From NCBI RefSeq assembly GCF_009727055.1, contig NC_052350.1, positions 32,933,927-32,997,926 of the forward strand: 64,000 nt of DNA, given 5' to 3'. The DNA is from Benincasa hispida. Taxonomy: Eukaryota; Streptophyta; Magnoliopsida; Cucurbitales; Cucurbitaceae. A program made the position numbers and the translations under genes. Shown one piece after another: positions 11,406-22,915 of this stretch (positions are counted from its first letter, which is position 1; every line of letters begins with the position of its first letter). The notes beneath the pieces are model-generated. The model ran no database searches, was not told the origin of the DNA, and saw only the letters and a program-made list of their open reading frames with translations.

Positions 11406-12480
11406 CTATCCTATGGCAATTGGAATATCAAGATCTGAGAGATCAGGTAAAGGATTAGAAGGAGATGAACTAGGAAAAATAGGAGTAGAGTGTCTAATAC
11501 CTGGATCTTCAGGATCATTCATCGGAGTATTTGATTGGTTCTGTGATAAGTCAATTGTCTGATCTCGGACTGTTTGAGTCAAGTTTCTTCTAGTATAAAC
11601 CTGAAGTTCAGGATTTCGACTTGTAGAGTCATTTTGTAGTGTTTCTCCCCCTGAGGAAGAATTCTCCATACTTGGTATCGAAGGACTAGAGCTCATAATT
11701 GTAGGACCACTGATGTTTGGGAGAGAGAAAGTATCCCAAAAATTATCTTCAAGGTTAGATATCTCCCCCTAAAGAAAATTTGGGCAAAAAAAAGGTTGAT
11801 TTTCCAAAAAAGACATATCCATACTCTCAAAATACTTGTGGGTCAAAGGATTAAAACATTTGTAAGCTTTCTTATAGTAACATAGCCTACAAAAATGCAT
11901 TTAGTGGCTCGAGGATCAAGCTTAGTTCGAGAAAGAGGAGAAGTATGGACATAAGCAGTACACCCAAAACAATTTAATTGGTAAATTAAAAGACAGCCGG
12001 TTATTTGGAAAAAAACTTATTGAAGCGATTAAGAGGAGTTTTAAAATTCAAAACCTTAGACGACATTCGATTGATCAGATATGCAGCTGTAAGAATGGCA
12101 TCACCCCACAAATATTTTGGAACATTCATAGAGAACATAAGGGCACGAGCAACTTCAAGTAAGTGTCTATTCTTTCTCTCAGCAATGCCATTCCGTTGAG
12201 GTGTGTCACGACACGTAGCTTGATGAAAAATGCCATTTTCTTACAAAAAATTGGATAACTGTTAATTGAAATATTCGGTGCCATTATCAGAGTGAAGAAT
12301 TCGAATTTTAGTTCGAAATTGAGTCTCTATCATATTGTAAACCCGAACAAACACCTCTTTTACCTCTGACTTTTTTGTTAACAAATAAAGCCAAGTTAAA
12401 CGAGTGTGGTCATCTATAAAGGTAACAAACCAACGCTTATCACTATGAGTTAAGACTTTAGACGGATCCTAAACATCAGT
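11406..12480 (-). pseudogene. Copia-A integrase and linker
   Basis: On the minus strand 12470-11860 shows KRWFVTFIDDHTRLTW, HSDNGTEY, GIAERKNRHLLE and LINRM, the copia integrase core with the DDE-type residues. In-frame stops (for example at 12260) break it. The linker 11696-11406 has RNPELQVYTRRN before the RT. Coordinates are approximate. Confidence 0.75.
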
Positions 12481-13075
12481 ATGAATTAAGGAAAAAGGTG
12501 ATGAAGCCTTGTACGGTTTAAGCAAATAGGTGGATCGATGATGTTTGGCAAAAATGTAACTTTCACATTGAAAAACTGAATAGTCAAATCCTTTAAATAA
12601 ATTGGGAAACAGATACTTTAAATAAAAGAAATATGGATGCCCTAATTTACGATGCCAAAGCATGATAGTTTCTTTAACAGAAGGAGAACAAACACTACTC
12701 AAGCTCTGAACTTTTTTATGACTAGTAGAAACTTCATCAAAGTAATAGAGATCATCAATCATCCTAGCACGTCCAGTAATAGAAACCACCAATCATCAAT
12801 CATCCTAGCACGTAATATAAGTTTTTTAGTCAAAGGAATAGTTCCTTTTCCTGCAATAGAGGTGAAGCTGTCATCGGCAAAGCGAATTTTTTATTGCAAT
12901 ACACAGGAGAATATGATTCAAATAAACAAGAGGAACTGGTCATATGATCAGAAGCTCCAGAGTCTATAATCCATGGAGATGAATTAAGGCAAGAGAGAGC
13001 TTGAGGACAAGTACCTGATTGTGCCAAGGAAATACTAGGATTATTAGATGATGAATTGGTCTGTAGCAGCTTCAA
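12469..13075 (-). pseudogene. Copia-A protease and pre-integrase domain
   Basis: 13075-12830 contains WIIDSGASDHMTSSSCLF, an intact aspartic-protease DSG motif. 12792-12469 contains MLWHRKLGHPYF, the HHCC-type pre-integrase start, then CES-IFAKHH where the usual Cys pair is partly lost. The two frames are shifted relative to each other. Confidence 0.8.
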
Positions 13076-13385
13076 AATTTGATCAATTTGCTCTTTATTA
13101 AATGGCCTGGAGTCAACAATATTAGCATTAGAGGCATGTTGCTTAGAACTTTTCCAATTCGTAGTTTTTCCATGAAATTTCCAACAAGTTTCACGTGTAT
13201 GTCGAGGTTTATTGCAATGGTCGCACTAGACACGAGGCTTTTCATATGGCTTATTGGATTGATTAGAAGCCTTCATTGCAGTATTTTCAGTCACCAACGC
13301 AGAGCATTCAACTGAGTCAATAGGTTTTTTGCAAATCATAACATTCCTGCGGCTTTCTTCCCTGCGAACTTCAGAAAAAACATCA

Positions 13386-14000
13386 TTAATAGTTGAAGAG
13401 TAGTTTTTCCAAGTATTCTACCTCTAACTTCATCGAACTCAACATTGAGGCCGACAAGGAATTTGTAAATATGACCATCTCAACAGTTTTCCTATAGTGC
13501 TTTTGGTCCTCTGTAGACTTCCATTCATACGTATCAAAGAGGTCAAGGTCTTGCCAAATTCCTTTTAATGAGTGAAAGTATTGTGTAACGGAGCTAGTTC
13601 CTTGTCGTATATCACCCAATTTTAAGTTCAACTCAAATACTTGTGACTGGTTGCCCAAATCAGAATACATCTGAGTTACACTATCCCATAATTCCTTGGC
13701 AGTAGAGTAACACATGTAGTTACAACCAATGTCTTCGACTATGGAATTGACAAGCCAAGTCATAACCATGGAGTTTTCAGCGTCCCATCCGGTGAATGAA
13801 GGGTCATTTGAACTAGGAATGGTTTTTTCTCCTGTGATGTAACCAATCTTCCCTTGTCCATGAATATACATCCGAACACTTTGGGACCAAGGAAGAAAAT
13901 TATCCCCATTGAGTCGAATGGTAGTTATTTGGACAGTGGGACCGGTTGAATGGCCACGATTGTCGCAAACTCGAGTGATGGGTACCTTAGTGTCCGACAT
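13386..14000 (-). pseudogene. Copia-A gag (UBN2 type)
   Basis: Starts at MSDTKVPITRV; IRLNGDNFLPWSQSVRMYIH, GKIGYITGEK and ELWDSVTQMYSDLGNQSQVF are typical of the copia gag (UBN2). It ends at a stop before the zinc knuckle, and remnants continue toward the protease. The open frame runs upstream to 14066, but MSDTK fits family starts better. Confidence 0.8.
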
Positions 14001-14392
14001 ATCGTTGAAAAAAAAGGAAACCCAAAATACAAAATCAGTAGATTTGAAAAAAAAAAAAAACAACACAAAGGCTTAAACGAACAAGCAACTAGGAAAATTA
14101 TAGCTGACGGACAGCGGCAACTGGTCGGCGGTGCAGACACGGTCGGACGACAGACTGTGAAATCGCGACCAAAAAACGCGACTCAAACAACATTCGCGAC
14201 TTTCAGGCAGACGTCTGGCGGTGGAGCTTCAGGTGGTCGACGGCGGCGGTGAACAAACAGAAGGCAACGACAGAGCTCGACATCGGTTGGTACCGGCATA
14301 AGGTTGGGTTTTTTTCTAGGGTTTCAAAAAGAAAAAATAGGGTTTTTTTTTTTTTGGTTTTTAGGGTTTCAAAAATTTTGTTGCTCTGCTAG

Positions 14393-14547
14393 AAAATATT
14401 ATTTTTTCTCTTATTAATTTTAAGGAAAGGGTTTCTTAAATAGAAGAAATACCCAATTGCAAATAAGGAAAGAACAAAATAATTACAAATAAGGAAAGAA
14501 TAAAATTCAGCAAATATAATACAATAAGTACAATATAAAATTTCACA
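14393..14547 (-). repeat. Copia-A 5' LTR
   Basis: Partner of 3277-3430. The inner edge lies next to a degraded PBS (minus strand AGCAGAGCAACAAAATTT) and the outer edge is at TTTCACA. LTR divergence is clearly higher than in copia-B or copia-D. Confidence 0.65.
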
Positions 14548-14879
14548 ATAAAGGAAATAATCAACCAAAGGAATTCAACTCAAAAGTGTAAACTACTTTG
14601 GTTTAAGTCCAGAGATGAAAATACAACCTTTTTCCATTGTTTTTATAGTTTTTTATGAGAAAGGAAATGGATTCTCCTCTCTCTTATTTACTCAATGAAT
14701 TGTACAACCCTAATTTAAAGAGGACAAAGTACATAAAAGTAATAGGACTAATGGGAAAAAATATACATGGAAAGAGAACTAGAATTGACAAAGGTTTGGG
14801 AAAGAGATATTTCCAGAATATTCTCACAAGGCTAATACCATAAATGACCCTGGTCAACAGTTTTTTTGGCTGCAAAAGA
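14548..14879. other. Unassigned AT-rich stretch
   Basis: No coding similarity seen. AAAGGAAATGGATTCTCCTC and a TTTAAATTAGGGTT run (minus strand) look LTR-like, so it may be a relic of the LTR into which copia-A landed. I could not find a partner. Confidence 0.2.
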
Positions 14880-15092
14880 AGGTATCTCTTATTTCAAATC
14901 TTATTTCTTCAAATGGACAGACATTATCTTTAGCAGCGAGAATCCTCCTTTCTTATTATGTTCATGCTTTTTATTTTTATTTTAAGTATTGTTACTGTTT
15001 CTCTTATTTCACTTTGTTGTCGAGTTTGTATCTTTTGAGCATGAGTCTCTTTTCATTTCATCAATAAAAAGTTCTCTTATTTCAAAAAAAAA
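14880..15092 (+). mobile_element. LINE 3' end with poly(A)
   Basis: The tail GAGCATGAGTCTCTTTTCAT, TCAATAAAAAGTTC and an A run at 15084-15092 match the LINE tail family. The coding part is missing. Confidence 0.5.
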
Positions 15093-15096
15093 TAAA

Positions 15097-15125
15097 ATAA
15101 TAATAATAATAATAATAATAATAAT
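15097..15125. repeat. (AAT)n microsatellite
   Basis: About nine AAT/ATA units directly after the LINE A run, probably grown from it. Confidence 0.9.
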
Positions 15126-15454
15126 CATCCAACATTTCCTAAATTACCTTCCAACCTAATTTTTGAATTCCAGGAAGTACCAGAAACTACTTCTTTCCAC
15201 TTCCATTAAACGGAAAAGAATCTTTCACAATTCATCCATTTTTTTTCCATCAGCAAATAATATCCATGAGCATAACTAATGAAAAAGGATTTATTAGTGA
15301 TACAGCAACTACATTTCATTTTGTAAATGAAGAGCTTAACAAGAAACTTCAAAAGGTAACAAAAGATAAAGAACCTAGATCAAGGAGAGAGCAGCCCCTA
15401 GTTGTTCCCAAAAAGTTCCTTTTTATGGTGTTTCAAATGACAAACCATGGTTCT

Positions 15455-15575
15455 TAGCCGTCAAGTGGAACAGGAAACTTGACCTTAAATGTTATGGCCT
15501 ATTTAAGATGTTGCCATGACTGCATCAAGTGGCATATCAGTTGGAACTACCTCCTCCCCTTCCTCAAAGTAGGGA
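15455..15575 (+). pseudogene. Gypsy integrase C-terminal scrap
   Basis: Reads KWNRKLDLKCYGLFKMLP, a stop, then HQVAYQLELPPP, matching the KYYGPF(K) ... GxVAYxLELP block at the end of Ty3/gypsy integrases. Only about 40 codons remain. Confidence 0.5.
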
Positions 15576-15894
15576 TTATGTTAGAATCAGAGTAACAACC
15601 TCAAAATAGGGATTATGATTTAACATTGGTATATTTAGTTAGGGTCACAAAATTATTAAATTTCAGGTGCAGGACTGAATAAGTTGGATTGATCTTTTCA
15701 TGAAAGGCATGTTCTTGTTGATCCAATGGATTAATCGATCTCTTCATGAAATTCATGCCCATGTTACCAAGTTTTGTTGAATGATTTATGCAAATGATTG
15801 TAACTATTTTGAATTGATATGCAGATCTTTTTCTTCTACCATAATGTCTATAATGTAATTATTTTTATTTATCAGGAAATACGGTCAAGAAGTT

Positions 15895-16050
15895 GCAAAG
15901 ATGATATTCATGAAGACAATGGTGGAGTGTAAAATTTGGGTGGAATCTGCGACCATCAATATATTGGTCAATTCTGTCGAGATGGTCAATCCACTGAACC
16001 AGAGAGTTCTAATCTTTCTGAGAATGGTTGTCTCATTTCTTCTTTGTAGA
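15895..16050 (+). other. Possible terminal-exon relic of an unknown gene
   Basis: After an acceptor-like TTATTTATCAG, one frame reads EIRSRSCKDDIHEDNGGV, a TAA, then NLGGICDHQYIGQFCRDG ... GCLISSL and a TAG at 16048. The codon use looks gene-like but I do not recognise the product. Confidence 0.2.
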
Positions 16051-17280
16051 GATTAGCTTTCTTTTTCTATCTTCTGATTAAGATGAAACAAGAATTCTTT
16101 GTCAACAGAGGACATCTATGTATTCATTAGTTTGGTAATGGTAGTATGTTTGAGAATATGCATACAGTGTGTATTGTAGTCTTGGGGTTTCTTTCTTTTT
16201 TTCTTTTTTTTTTTTTTTGTTTTTACAGAAACAATTCATTGAACCACTTGTCAATTTCCAAAGGGAATTGCCTGAAAATCTTCCACTTCCCAACTGTACC
16301 TAGATCACTCAAAAGCTTCCCATTACTGGATTGAGAAAAGGGATTCCAGAACTTTCTTATAAAACCTTCTTAGTATTCATCGATGTGTGGTGAGCAAAAA
16401 GTTTGCCTCACTATAATCCATCCACACTAATTCCTGATTCATCTTCTCCCCATATGAATGGGAGATGGCACTGGCAATGGCAAGATTAGAAATCATTTTT
16501 GAACATCATTAGACTTCAAATTCCTTCTCACAACATCTACAAAAATTTTGTTAGAGCATACTTTATCTATGGAGGGGAGCTTAATCTGGATGTTAGATCC
16601 AATGAAATCTTCATACACTCTGAGGTAGTTACGTATTCCCAAATTGTTAGTTAACCTCTTTTACAAAGTTCCATAGGAATATTGATCAACTTCCTTCCCG
16701 TAGAGGGCATAAGCGAGTTGTACCATATTCATCTCGTTCTTGTAAAAACGAAATGTGAATGCCCCACAGAATAATAAATCCACTAAGAAATGTCCAAATC
16801 ATTGCAAACGAGAGAAGGGAGAAGGATTACCATGTTATTGCCCACATTTTTGTAAAGATCATCTCATTTTTTAACCAAATGCTGTAGAAGGTGTTGTTGA
16901 TACAACTCCTTAGATCCATAACTCAAAGAAGTGTTAATCCCAACAAAGGTAGCCGAGTGACGAACTTAAATGAAGGGCAATGAATTGACAGGTTAATCCC
17001 AAATGTCCAAATAAGGCAGAATTTCAATTACCCTGACAAAAATTGTAAGACTATGAAAAAAACCAATAACAACCCATCACAAATGAAACAACGTTGGTGG
17101 AAAACAACATACGTCAATGCCAAACTGTTGGTAGTGAACGAATGGCGATAGATGCAACAACGTCAACTAGGGTTAAAGTTGAGTGAAGGAAGAAGGCACG
17201 ATGATGGAAGATGACAACTACAGTTACATGAGATGAGATGGGCTTTGTTGAAGACATAAAGAACAAAATGCCTCACATTC
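16051..17280. other. No gene recognised
   Basis: AT-rich, short frames only, with a long T run near 16196-16220. I see no transposon protein similarity here. Confidence 0.4.
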
Positions 17281-17778
17281 TCTCATTTTATTTGCGTTCA
17301 AAACTCTTTGGCTGAAATGTTGCAAGTTCCAGTCTAGATTTTTTCGTAGGAAATTGAGGGATGTTTCTGGAACCACAATTACTTGATTGTGTTGTTTTGC
17401 CACCTACTGAAGGTAGAATGAGATTACATGTTCCTATTGGTATTGAAAAGAAAGGTCGGTTCCCTTTTTGGGATATGTTACATGATTTTCTCCTTGTACT
17501 AATCAAGGGGATTTTTCAATCTTTAGTTTTTCGAACTCGGTGCATCTTACTTTATGTTGGATGAAGGTTTTAGTTTGCCGTCTGCAACTTTTAAGGGAAA
17601 AAATGTTATTTTGAACTCTTCTCTGGTGCATTTTCAACTACATAGCCTCTTTTCCAAGATAACCTTAAGCCTACACATCTTTCTTCAGAAATTGGTTAGT
17701 CTTCTCAGTTGTCTTATTAGGTTTCCAACTCTACACTTCATGCCTCTATCTTGAATTCTAGGCTTATTGAATTTTTCT
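17281..17778 (+). pseudogene. Degenerate coding relic, left half (LINE ORF1-like?)
   Basis: Two overlapping frames carry FLEPQLLDCVVLPPTEGRMR, HVPIGIEKKGRFPFWDMLHD and MLDEGFSLPSATFKGKNVI. The ordering (GIEKKGRFPFWDML) resembles the N-terminal part of plant LINE ORF1, but I am unsure. Copia-B interrupts it; the other half is 22720-22915. Confidence 0.3.
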
Positions 17779-17783
17779 TTTAT
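17779..17783. repeat. Copia-B target duplication, left (TTTAT)
   Basis: Identical to 22715-22719. Confidence 0.85.
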
Positions 17784-17998
17784 TGATGAAAAATAGAGTA
17801 GGGAAAAGAAAATAGCACACCAAGAATTTACGTGGAAAACCCTAATTAGGGAGAAAAACTACGGGATAAGGGAATTATTATTAGAAACTGATACAATAGA
17901 ATACAGTAGACCAACAACTTAAATAGAGAACAGGGAAACCCTAGGGTGCAATGAAAAAGACAAAATTGCCCCTAGAGCGCAAAACCCTAATTTCAACA
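17784..17998 (-). repeat. Copia-B 3' LTR
   Basis: 215 bp, TG...CA ends, partner of 22499-22714. Confidence 0.9.
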
Positions 17999-18005
17999 CT
18001 CCCCC

Positions 18006-18459
18006 TCAAGTTGGGGCGTAGATGTCAAGAAGTCCCAACTTGCTCACACACGCGTCAAACAACTGTCTGGAAAGACCCTTTGTTAGGACATCTGCAATTT
18101 GTTGATTGGAGGGAATATAAGGAACACAAATGTTGCCACTATCGAGTCTTTCCTTGATAAAGTGCCGGTTAATCTCCACATGCTTTGTTCTGTCATGTTG
18201 AATAGGGTTGTTTGCTATGCTTATCCGCTTTATTATCACAGTAGAGTTTCATTGGACTGGTATGCTCTTGATCAAGGTCTTTCAAAATTTTTTCAAGCCA
18301 GATCTCTTCACAGATTGCCAGACTCATGGCCCTGTATTCTGCCTCAGCACTGCTTCTGGCAACAATACCTTTTTTTTGCTTCTCCATGTAACAAGATTGC
18401 CCCACACAAAGGTACAATATCCTGATGTTGATTTTCTGTCTACTACAGATCCTGCCCAA
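18006..18459 (-). pseudogene. Copia-B RNase H end
   Basis: 18459-18193: VARSSAEAEYRAMSLAICEE and LYCDNKAD; then, shifted, 18239-18006: NPIQHDRTKHVEINRHFIKE ... ADVLTKGLSRQLF. The shift falls after CDNKAD, so the RNase H is broken. Confidence 0.82.
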
Positions 18460-18968
18460 TCAGCATCGGTGTAAGCTTCGATACATCGTTTTTTAGTTTT
18501 CCTGAACATTAAGCCTTTCCCTGGAGAAGTTTTCAGATATCTCAAAATGCGCTCTACTGCCCCTATGTGTTCTTCGTATGGTGACTGCATGAACTGACTT
18601 ATCATACTTGCTGCATAAGAGATGTCGGGTCTAGTATGAGAAAGATATATTAATTTTCCAACAAGTCGTTGATATCTTTCTTTGCTCATTGGAACACTTT
18701 TACTCATATTACTTAACTTTGCATTGGCTTCTATAGGGGTATCAACTGGTTTGCACCCCGTCATACCTGTTTCCTTGAGCAGGTCCAAAGTATACTTCCG
18801 TTGGGAAACTGAAATTCCTTCTCTTGATCGAGCTACTTCCATTCCGAGGAAGTATCTTAGTTTTCCAAGGTCCTTGATCTCGAATTCCTCAACCATCTTT
18901 GCCTTCAATCGGTTAATCTCTGAGGTATCATCACCTGAAATAATAATGTCATCAACATAAACAATCAT
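18324..18968 (-). pseudogene. Copia-B reverse transcriptase C-terminal part and RNase H start
   Basis: Starts MIVYVDDIIISGDD with the catalytic YVDD, continues RYFLGMEVARSREGISVSQR and EAYTDADWAGSVVDRKSTSG. It is separated from the upstream RT frame by a frameshift near 18970-19040. Confidence 0.85.
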
Positions 18969-19072
18969 AACTGCGATTTTTCCTGATACAGACCTTTTAG
19001 TAAATAGAGTATATGATCAGAATGACCCTGTTTATATCCTTGAGACTTTACAAACATAGTAAATCTGCCAAA

Positions 19073-19705
19073 CTAAGCCCTTGGTGACTGTTTTAGCCCA
19101 TATAAGGACTTTCTCAATCTGCAAACTCGGTGATTAAACTGTTTCTCAAATCCTGGGGGAGGACTCATATAGACTTCTTCCTCCAGTTCTCCATTGAGAA
19201 AAGCATTCTTCACATCAAACTGGTGAAGGGGCCAATCCTTATTAACTGCAATAGAAAAGAGGATCCGAACTGTATTCAGCTTTGCAACTGGGGAAAAGGT
19301 CTCTGAATAATCAACCCCAAACGTCTGAGTAAAACCCCTGGCCACTAATCTGGCTTTGTATCTGTCAACAGTTCCATCGGGCTTATACTTTATTGTGAAC
19401 ACCCATTTACATCCGACTGCTTTATGACCATTTGGAAGATTGACTTGATCCCATGTATGATTTTTCTCGAGAGCTTTCATTTCTTCCATAACTGCTGCTT
19501 TCCATTCAGGACTTTCCAATGCTGTGTGTATACTGTTTGGTATTACCACTCTGTCTAGGCTTGTAATGAGGGCCTTGAACTCAGGAGATAAATTACTATA
19601 GGATAAGTAACTTTGCAACGGATATTTAGTACATGATCTCGTACCTTTTCTTAGGGCAATCGGAAGATCAAAGGATTCATCTCTATCTTTATTTTCTCCT
19701 GACAT
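19073..19705 (-). pseudogene. Copia-B reverse transcriptase N-terminal part
   Basis: [69 protein letters not shown] and [11 protein letters not shown], then a stop (TAG where Trp of RAWFG is expected). Confidence 0.87.
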
Positions 19706-20232
19706 ACTGCATTCTCCCTCTGGTTCTGTTATTTTCCCACTCTGAACATTTTTTCCAGCGGGAATAAGAGAAGCTTCTTTTCTAGGTTATATCATGTCCT
19801 CAAGAGTCACACACTCATCTGTCTCTGCACCATCATCAACCTCAATCACATCCTTGCTGGCATTATCTTCCCTGCTTTTGCTCTCAACATTTTCAACACA
19901 AGCATCAGTGTTATCACATTTATTATCATGATCAGGGATAGGACTACTAGTACCTGAAACTGATCTCTGTTCAGACTCATGAACTGGAGTCGGAGAGATA
20001 ACGGTGGCGCTATTTTCTTTCTGAGATTCTTTCTATAGTATGTGATCCAAGGGACTTGTTCAGTTGAGAGGATAGGTGCGCTGGTACTGACACTGACATC
20101 AAGTATGGTTTCAGGTTCAGGTAAGGCTGGGACCCCAATTGGTTTCTTCACTGGAATGCTCCCCCTGAAGAGAACCATTGGGAAAGAATGGATGATCTTC
20201 GAAGGTCACATCCATAGACACGAAGAGGTACA

Positions 20233-21246
20233 TCAGAAAGAAGCCGAGTTTGGGTAAGACTCTTTGAAGAAATCTAATGGGGTTTGGAATTTTAGGACCC
20301 TGGATGGCATGCGGTTTATTAGATGGGCTGCTGTCAAGATAGCACCACCCCACAAATAAGAGGGAAGAGAGGTTGACAACATAAGAGAGCGGGTAACTTT
20401 GATCAGGTGATGGTTTTTCCGTTCGACCATTCCATTTTGTTGAGGAGTGTACGCACAGGAACTCTGATGTACAACACCTTTGGAGATAAGGAATTCTCGT
20501 AAGGTGTTACTAAGGTATTCTCGACCATTATCACTCTTGAGAATAGCGATTTTAACGTTGAACTGGGTTTCTATGGAATTGTAAAATTGTTGGAAAACTG
20601 AAGTGACTTCTGATTTATTTGTTAGAAGGAAAACCCAAGTTAGACGAGTATGATCGTCAATAAAGGTTACAAACCAACGCTTCTCAGCTATGGTAGGGAC
20701 TGGTGAAGGACCCCAGACATCGCTATGGAATAGAGTAAACGGTTTAGAGGGCTTATAGGGCTGAAAAGAGAAAGAAACACGAGGCTGTTTTGCCTGGACA
20801 CACACATCACATTTCAATTTAGAAATATTAATATTGTGAAAAAGATGAGGAAACAAATAGTTCATATACTGGAAATTAGGATGGCCAAGACGATAATGCC
20901 ACAATATATAATCAGTTTCAGAAATGGAAAAATGAGAAGAAAACAAACTAGTCCTATCACATAGCCTAAAGGAAGCTTCTTCAGTAAGGAAATAGAGTCC
21001 CCTGTCATGTCGGGCAGTGCCAATCGTCCTCCCCGAGGTCAAATCCTGAAAAACAACATCATCAGGTGAGAAACTAACACGACACTTCGAATCTCTTGTT
21101 AGTTTACTAATAGATAACAGATTGTAAGACAATTTTGGCACATGCAACATATCTTGGAGTATTAAGTCGGCAAAGGGTGACACTCGTCCTTTTCCAACAA
21201 CAGGAGCAAAGGACCCATCTGCAATTCTGATTCTTTCTTTTGCCAC
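20233..21246 (-). pseudogene. Copia-B pre-integrase and integrase
   Basis: A 337-residue open frame: RIADGSFAPVVGKG (just after the lost protease site), LWHYRLGHPNF and CDVCVQAKQ (zinc HHCC), FHSDVWGPSP, FVTFIDDHTRLTWVF, LKSDNGREYLS, HQSSCAYTPQQNGMVERKN. The Asp, Asp and Glu of the DDE triad are visible. The N-terminus is fused by deletion to gag in another frame. Confidence 0.87.
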
Positions 21247-21560
21247 AACAGAGATAGCTTGTTAAAGTAAGCGGTAACGTCCATCGTTCCCTGTTTGCAT
21301 TCATGGACTTGCTTACGTAGAGTATATAAACGTGAGGCATTTTGTCTCCTGGAGTAGAGTTTCTGGGCTGCCTCCCAAATATCACGGGCTGTAGTTGCTA
21401 CAATAAAGGTTTTCCAACGGAGTTCCATACTGCCAATCAAAATTGATCTCAACAAAAGAATCCTCTCCTTTCCACATTCACTTTTGGGGTCACCGATCTT
21501 TGGTTTTGGTATTTCACCTGTCAGATATCCAAATTTGTGACGGCCCCTCAAGAGAGCCAT
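21162..21560 (-). pseudogene. Copia-B gag, truncated by internal deletion
   Basis: ALLRGRHKFGYLTGEIPKPK, AATTARDIWEAAQKLYSR and QGTMDVTAYFNKLSLLWQ are UBN2 gag. At SLLWQ (about 21250) the sequence jumps to the protease-distal RIADGS stretch, so the zinc knuckle and DSG active site are gone. Confidence 0.85.
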
Positions 21561-21599
21561 TTTAATAGATTGGGACCAAGAGAAGTAATTATCACCATT

Positions 21600-22486
21600 G
21601 CCTATAGTTCCAGAACATTAATTTGAGGAGTAAGTAAGGAGCGAAGTTATCGAGTTTTCAGGGTATGGATTTAGATCTGATTGGAACTTGGATTTTGATC
21701 CCATGGCTTTCCCAATAGCAGCAAGCTGCTGTTGAAACATCTCGTTCTGTTGTTTAATCTGCTACTGCAATTGGGTAACTTGATCTTGGATTATATTTCC
21801 TTGGTCCTGGGGGTATGATGAAGACTTGCCCCCCTCTAAACTCATCCATAATTGGCAAAAAACTACCCCATTCAGTTGCTTTCATACCTGGCTGGAAAGT
21901 ACCCATACCTCTTCCATCTGTCCTTTGGTGCGGCAAAGATTGGGATGAGGCTTCGATCTGAGAGAAGAAGGCCGGCGGCACTCCTGAAGGACGGAAACTT
22001 GATTGATCGGCGCTAGGCATCACAGATCTGGACCAATTGGCGCTGGTATAGCAGATCGTAGCTCGGGCATCGCGGATCTGGACCAATCGGCCCTGGGTAT
22101 AGCAGATCGGTGCTCCACGGCGTCGGTCGGTAGCGTCTGGGACCGATCGAACCGATTTCGCGTGGCTGGTCGACCTCATCTGCACGCGTTTGAACTGGAC
22201 AACTTCCTTCATTTGCGCGCGGCTGGTTCGAAAGGGTAACAGTTGGACCAAAACTCCAGTGGGTTTTTGCGGCTGGTGGTTGGGTCTTCGAAGGAGGCGG
22301 CTGGGCTCGACGGGAACGGCTGGGCGGTGGGTAGGGCGGCGACGGCTGGTCTTCACGGAAGTGGGGAAGAAGGGTTTGGAAGTATTCTATCAATGGCTTT
22401 TTGGATAACAGTGGTTATATCTGGGTTATTGGTTTGGGATTCTCCTGTTGGATTTTCCTCAATGGTGGCCAGGGTTTCGTCTCCAT
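21600..22486 (-). other. Copia-B leader with internal repeats
   Basis: Long GC-richer leader between PBS and gag. At 22020-22120 a unit GCGGATCTGGACCAATCGG ... GGTATAGCAGATCG is repeated about twice. The minus open frame 22356-21754 is Pro/Arg-rich and probably not a protein of its own. Confidence 0.55.
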
Positions 22487-22498
22487 GCTCTGATACCA
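22487..22498 (-). other. Copia-B primer-binding site
   Basis: On the minus strand TGGTATCAGAGC, exact complement of the initiator tRNA-Met 3' end. Confidence 0.9.
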
Positions 22499-22714
22499 TG
22501 ATGAAAAATATTGTAGGGAAAAGAAAATAGCACACCAAGAATTTACGTGGAAAACCCTAATTAGAGAGAAAAAACTACGGGATAAGGGAATTATTATTAG
22601 AAACTGATATAATAGAATACAGCAGACTAACAGCTTAAATAGAGAACAGGGAAATCCTAGGGTACAATGAAAAAGACAAAATTGCCCCTAGAGTGTAAAA
22701 CCCTAATTTCAACA
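22499..22714 (-). repeat. Copia-B 5' LTR
   Basis: 216 bp. Its inner edge abuts the PBS. It should hold the element promoter on the minus strand. Confidence 0.9.
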
Positions 22715-22719
22715 TTTAT
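22715..22719. repeat. Copia-B target duplication, right (TTTAT)
   Basis: Identical to 17779-17783. Confidence 0.85.
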
Positions 22720-22915
22720 ACTTAGAAGATCGTTAGCTCTGGTATCCCTGAAATCTCAGAGATCGTTGCAGATATTTTGGAAAAAGCTTGTGCTAGATTC
22801 ACCACTTCATCACCAAATTTTCAGCAGCCTCCTTCACAGGCTTGTGTCTGTTGATTATTTTGCATTTACTTTCTTGAGGGAATGGAATTTGTTTTTGCAT
22901 TTCTGTTGAAATCAG
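22720..22915 (+). pseudogene. Degenerate coding relic, right half
   Basis: Continues the sequence broken by copia-B at TTTAT (LRRSLALVSLKSQRSLQIFWKK). Its product is not recognised. Confidence 0.25.

Larger units (their letters stand above)
3277..14547 (-). mobile_element. Copia-A retrotransposon, old, carrying a nested LINE
   Basis: LTR pieces at 3277-3430 and 14393-14547 share long runs (AAATAGAAGAAATACCCAAT and others). Between them, on the minus strand, come gag, protease, integrase, reverse transcriptase and RNase H in copia order, split near the 3' end by a LINE at 3502-9820. The piece at 3475-3431 continues the RNase H tail (KLAMNDIFKPA) straight into the 3' LTR. The PBS at about 14380 is decayed to AGCAGAGC. 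Frames are broken in several places, so the element is dead. The outer LTR ends are not certain. Confidence 0.85.
17784..22714 (-). mobile_element. Copia-B retrotransposon with TTTAT target duplication
   Basis: LTRs at 17784-17998 and 22499-22714 start and end TGATGAAAAATA ... TTTCAACA, with a perfect 5-bp duplication TTTAT at 17779-17783 and 22715-22719. By eye the LTRs differ at about 11 positions plus one 1-base gap. PBS at 22487-22498, polypurine tract next to the 3' LTR (minus TTGAGGGGGAGTG). Internal order is leader, gag, pre-integrase, integrase, RT, RNase H. A deletion removes the zinc knuckle and protease active site, and stops or shifts hit RT and RNase H, so it is non-autonomous. 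Confidence 0.92.

Noticed and set aside
18682..18960. Plus-strand open frames over copia-B and copia-A pol
   Set aside because: Antisense shadows of the RT/RNase H coding strand.
21754..22530. Large open frames on both strands as host genes
   Set aside because: They lie between copia-B PBS and gag; Pro/Arg-rich leader sequence with internal repeats, no family similarity.
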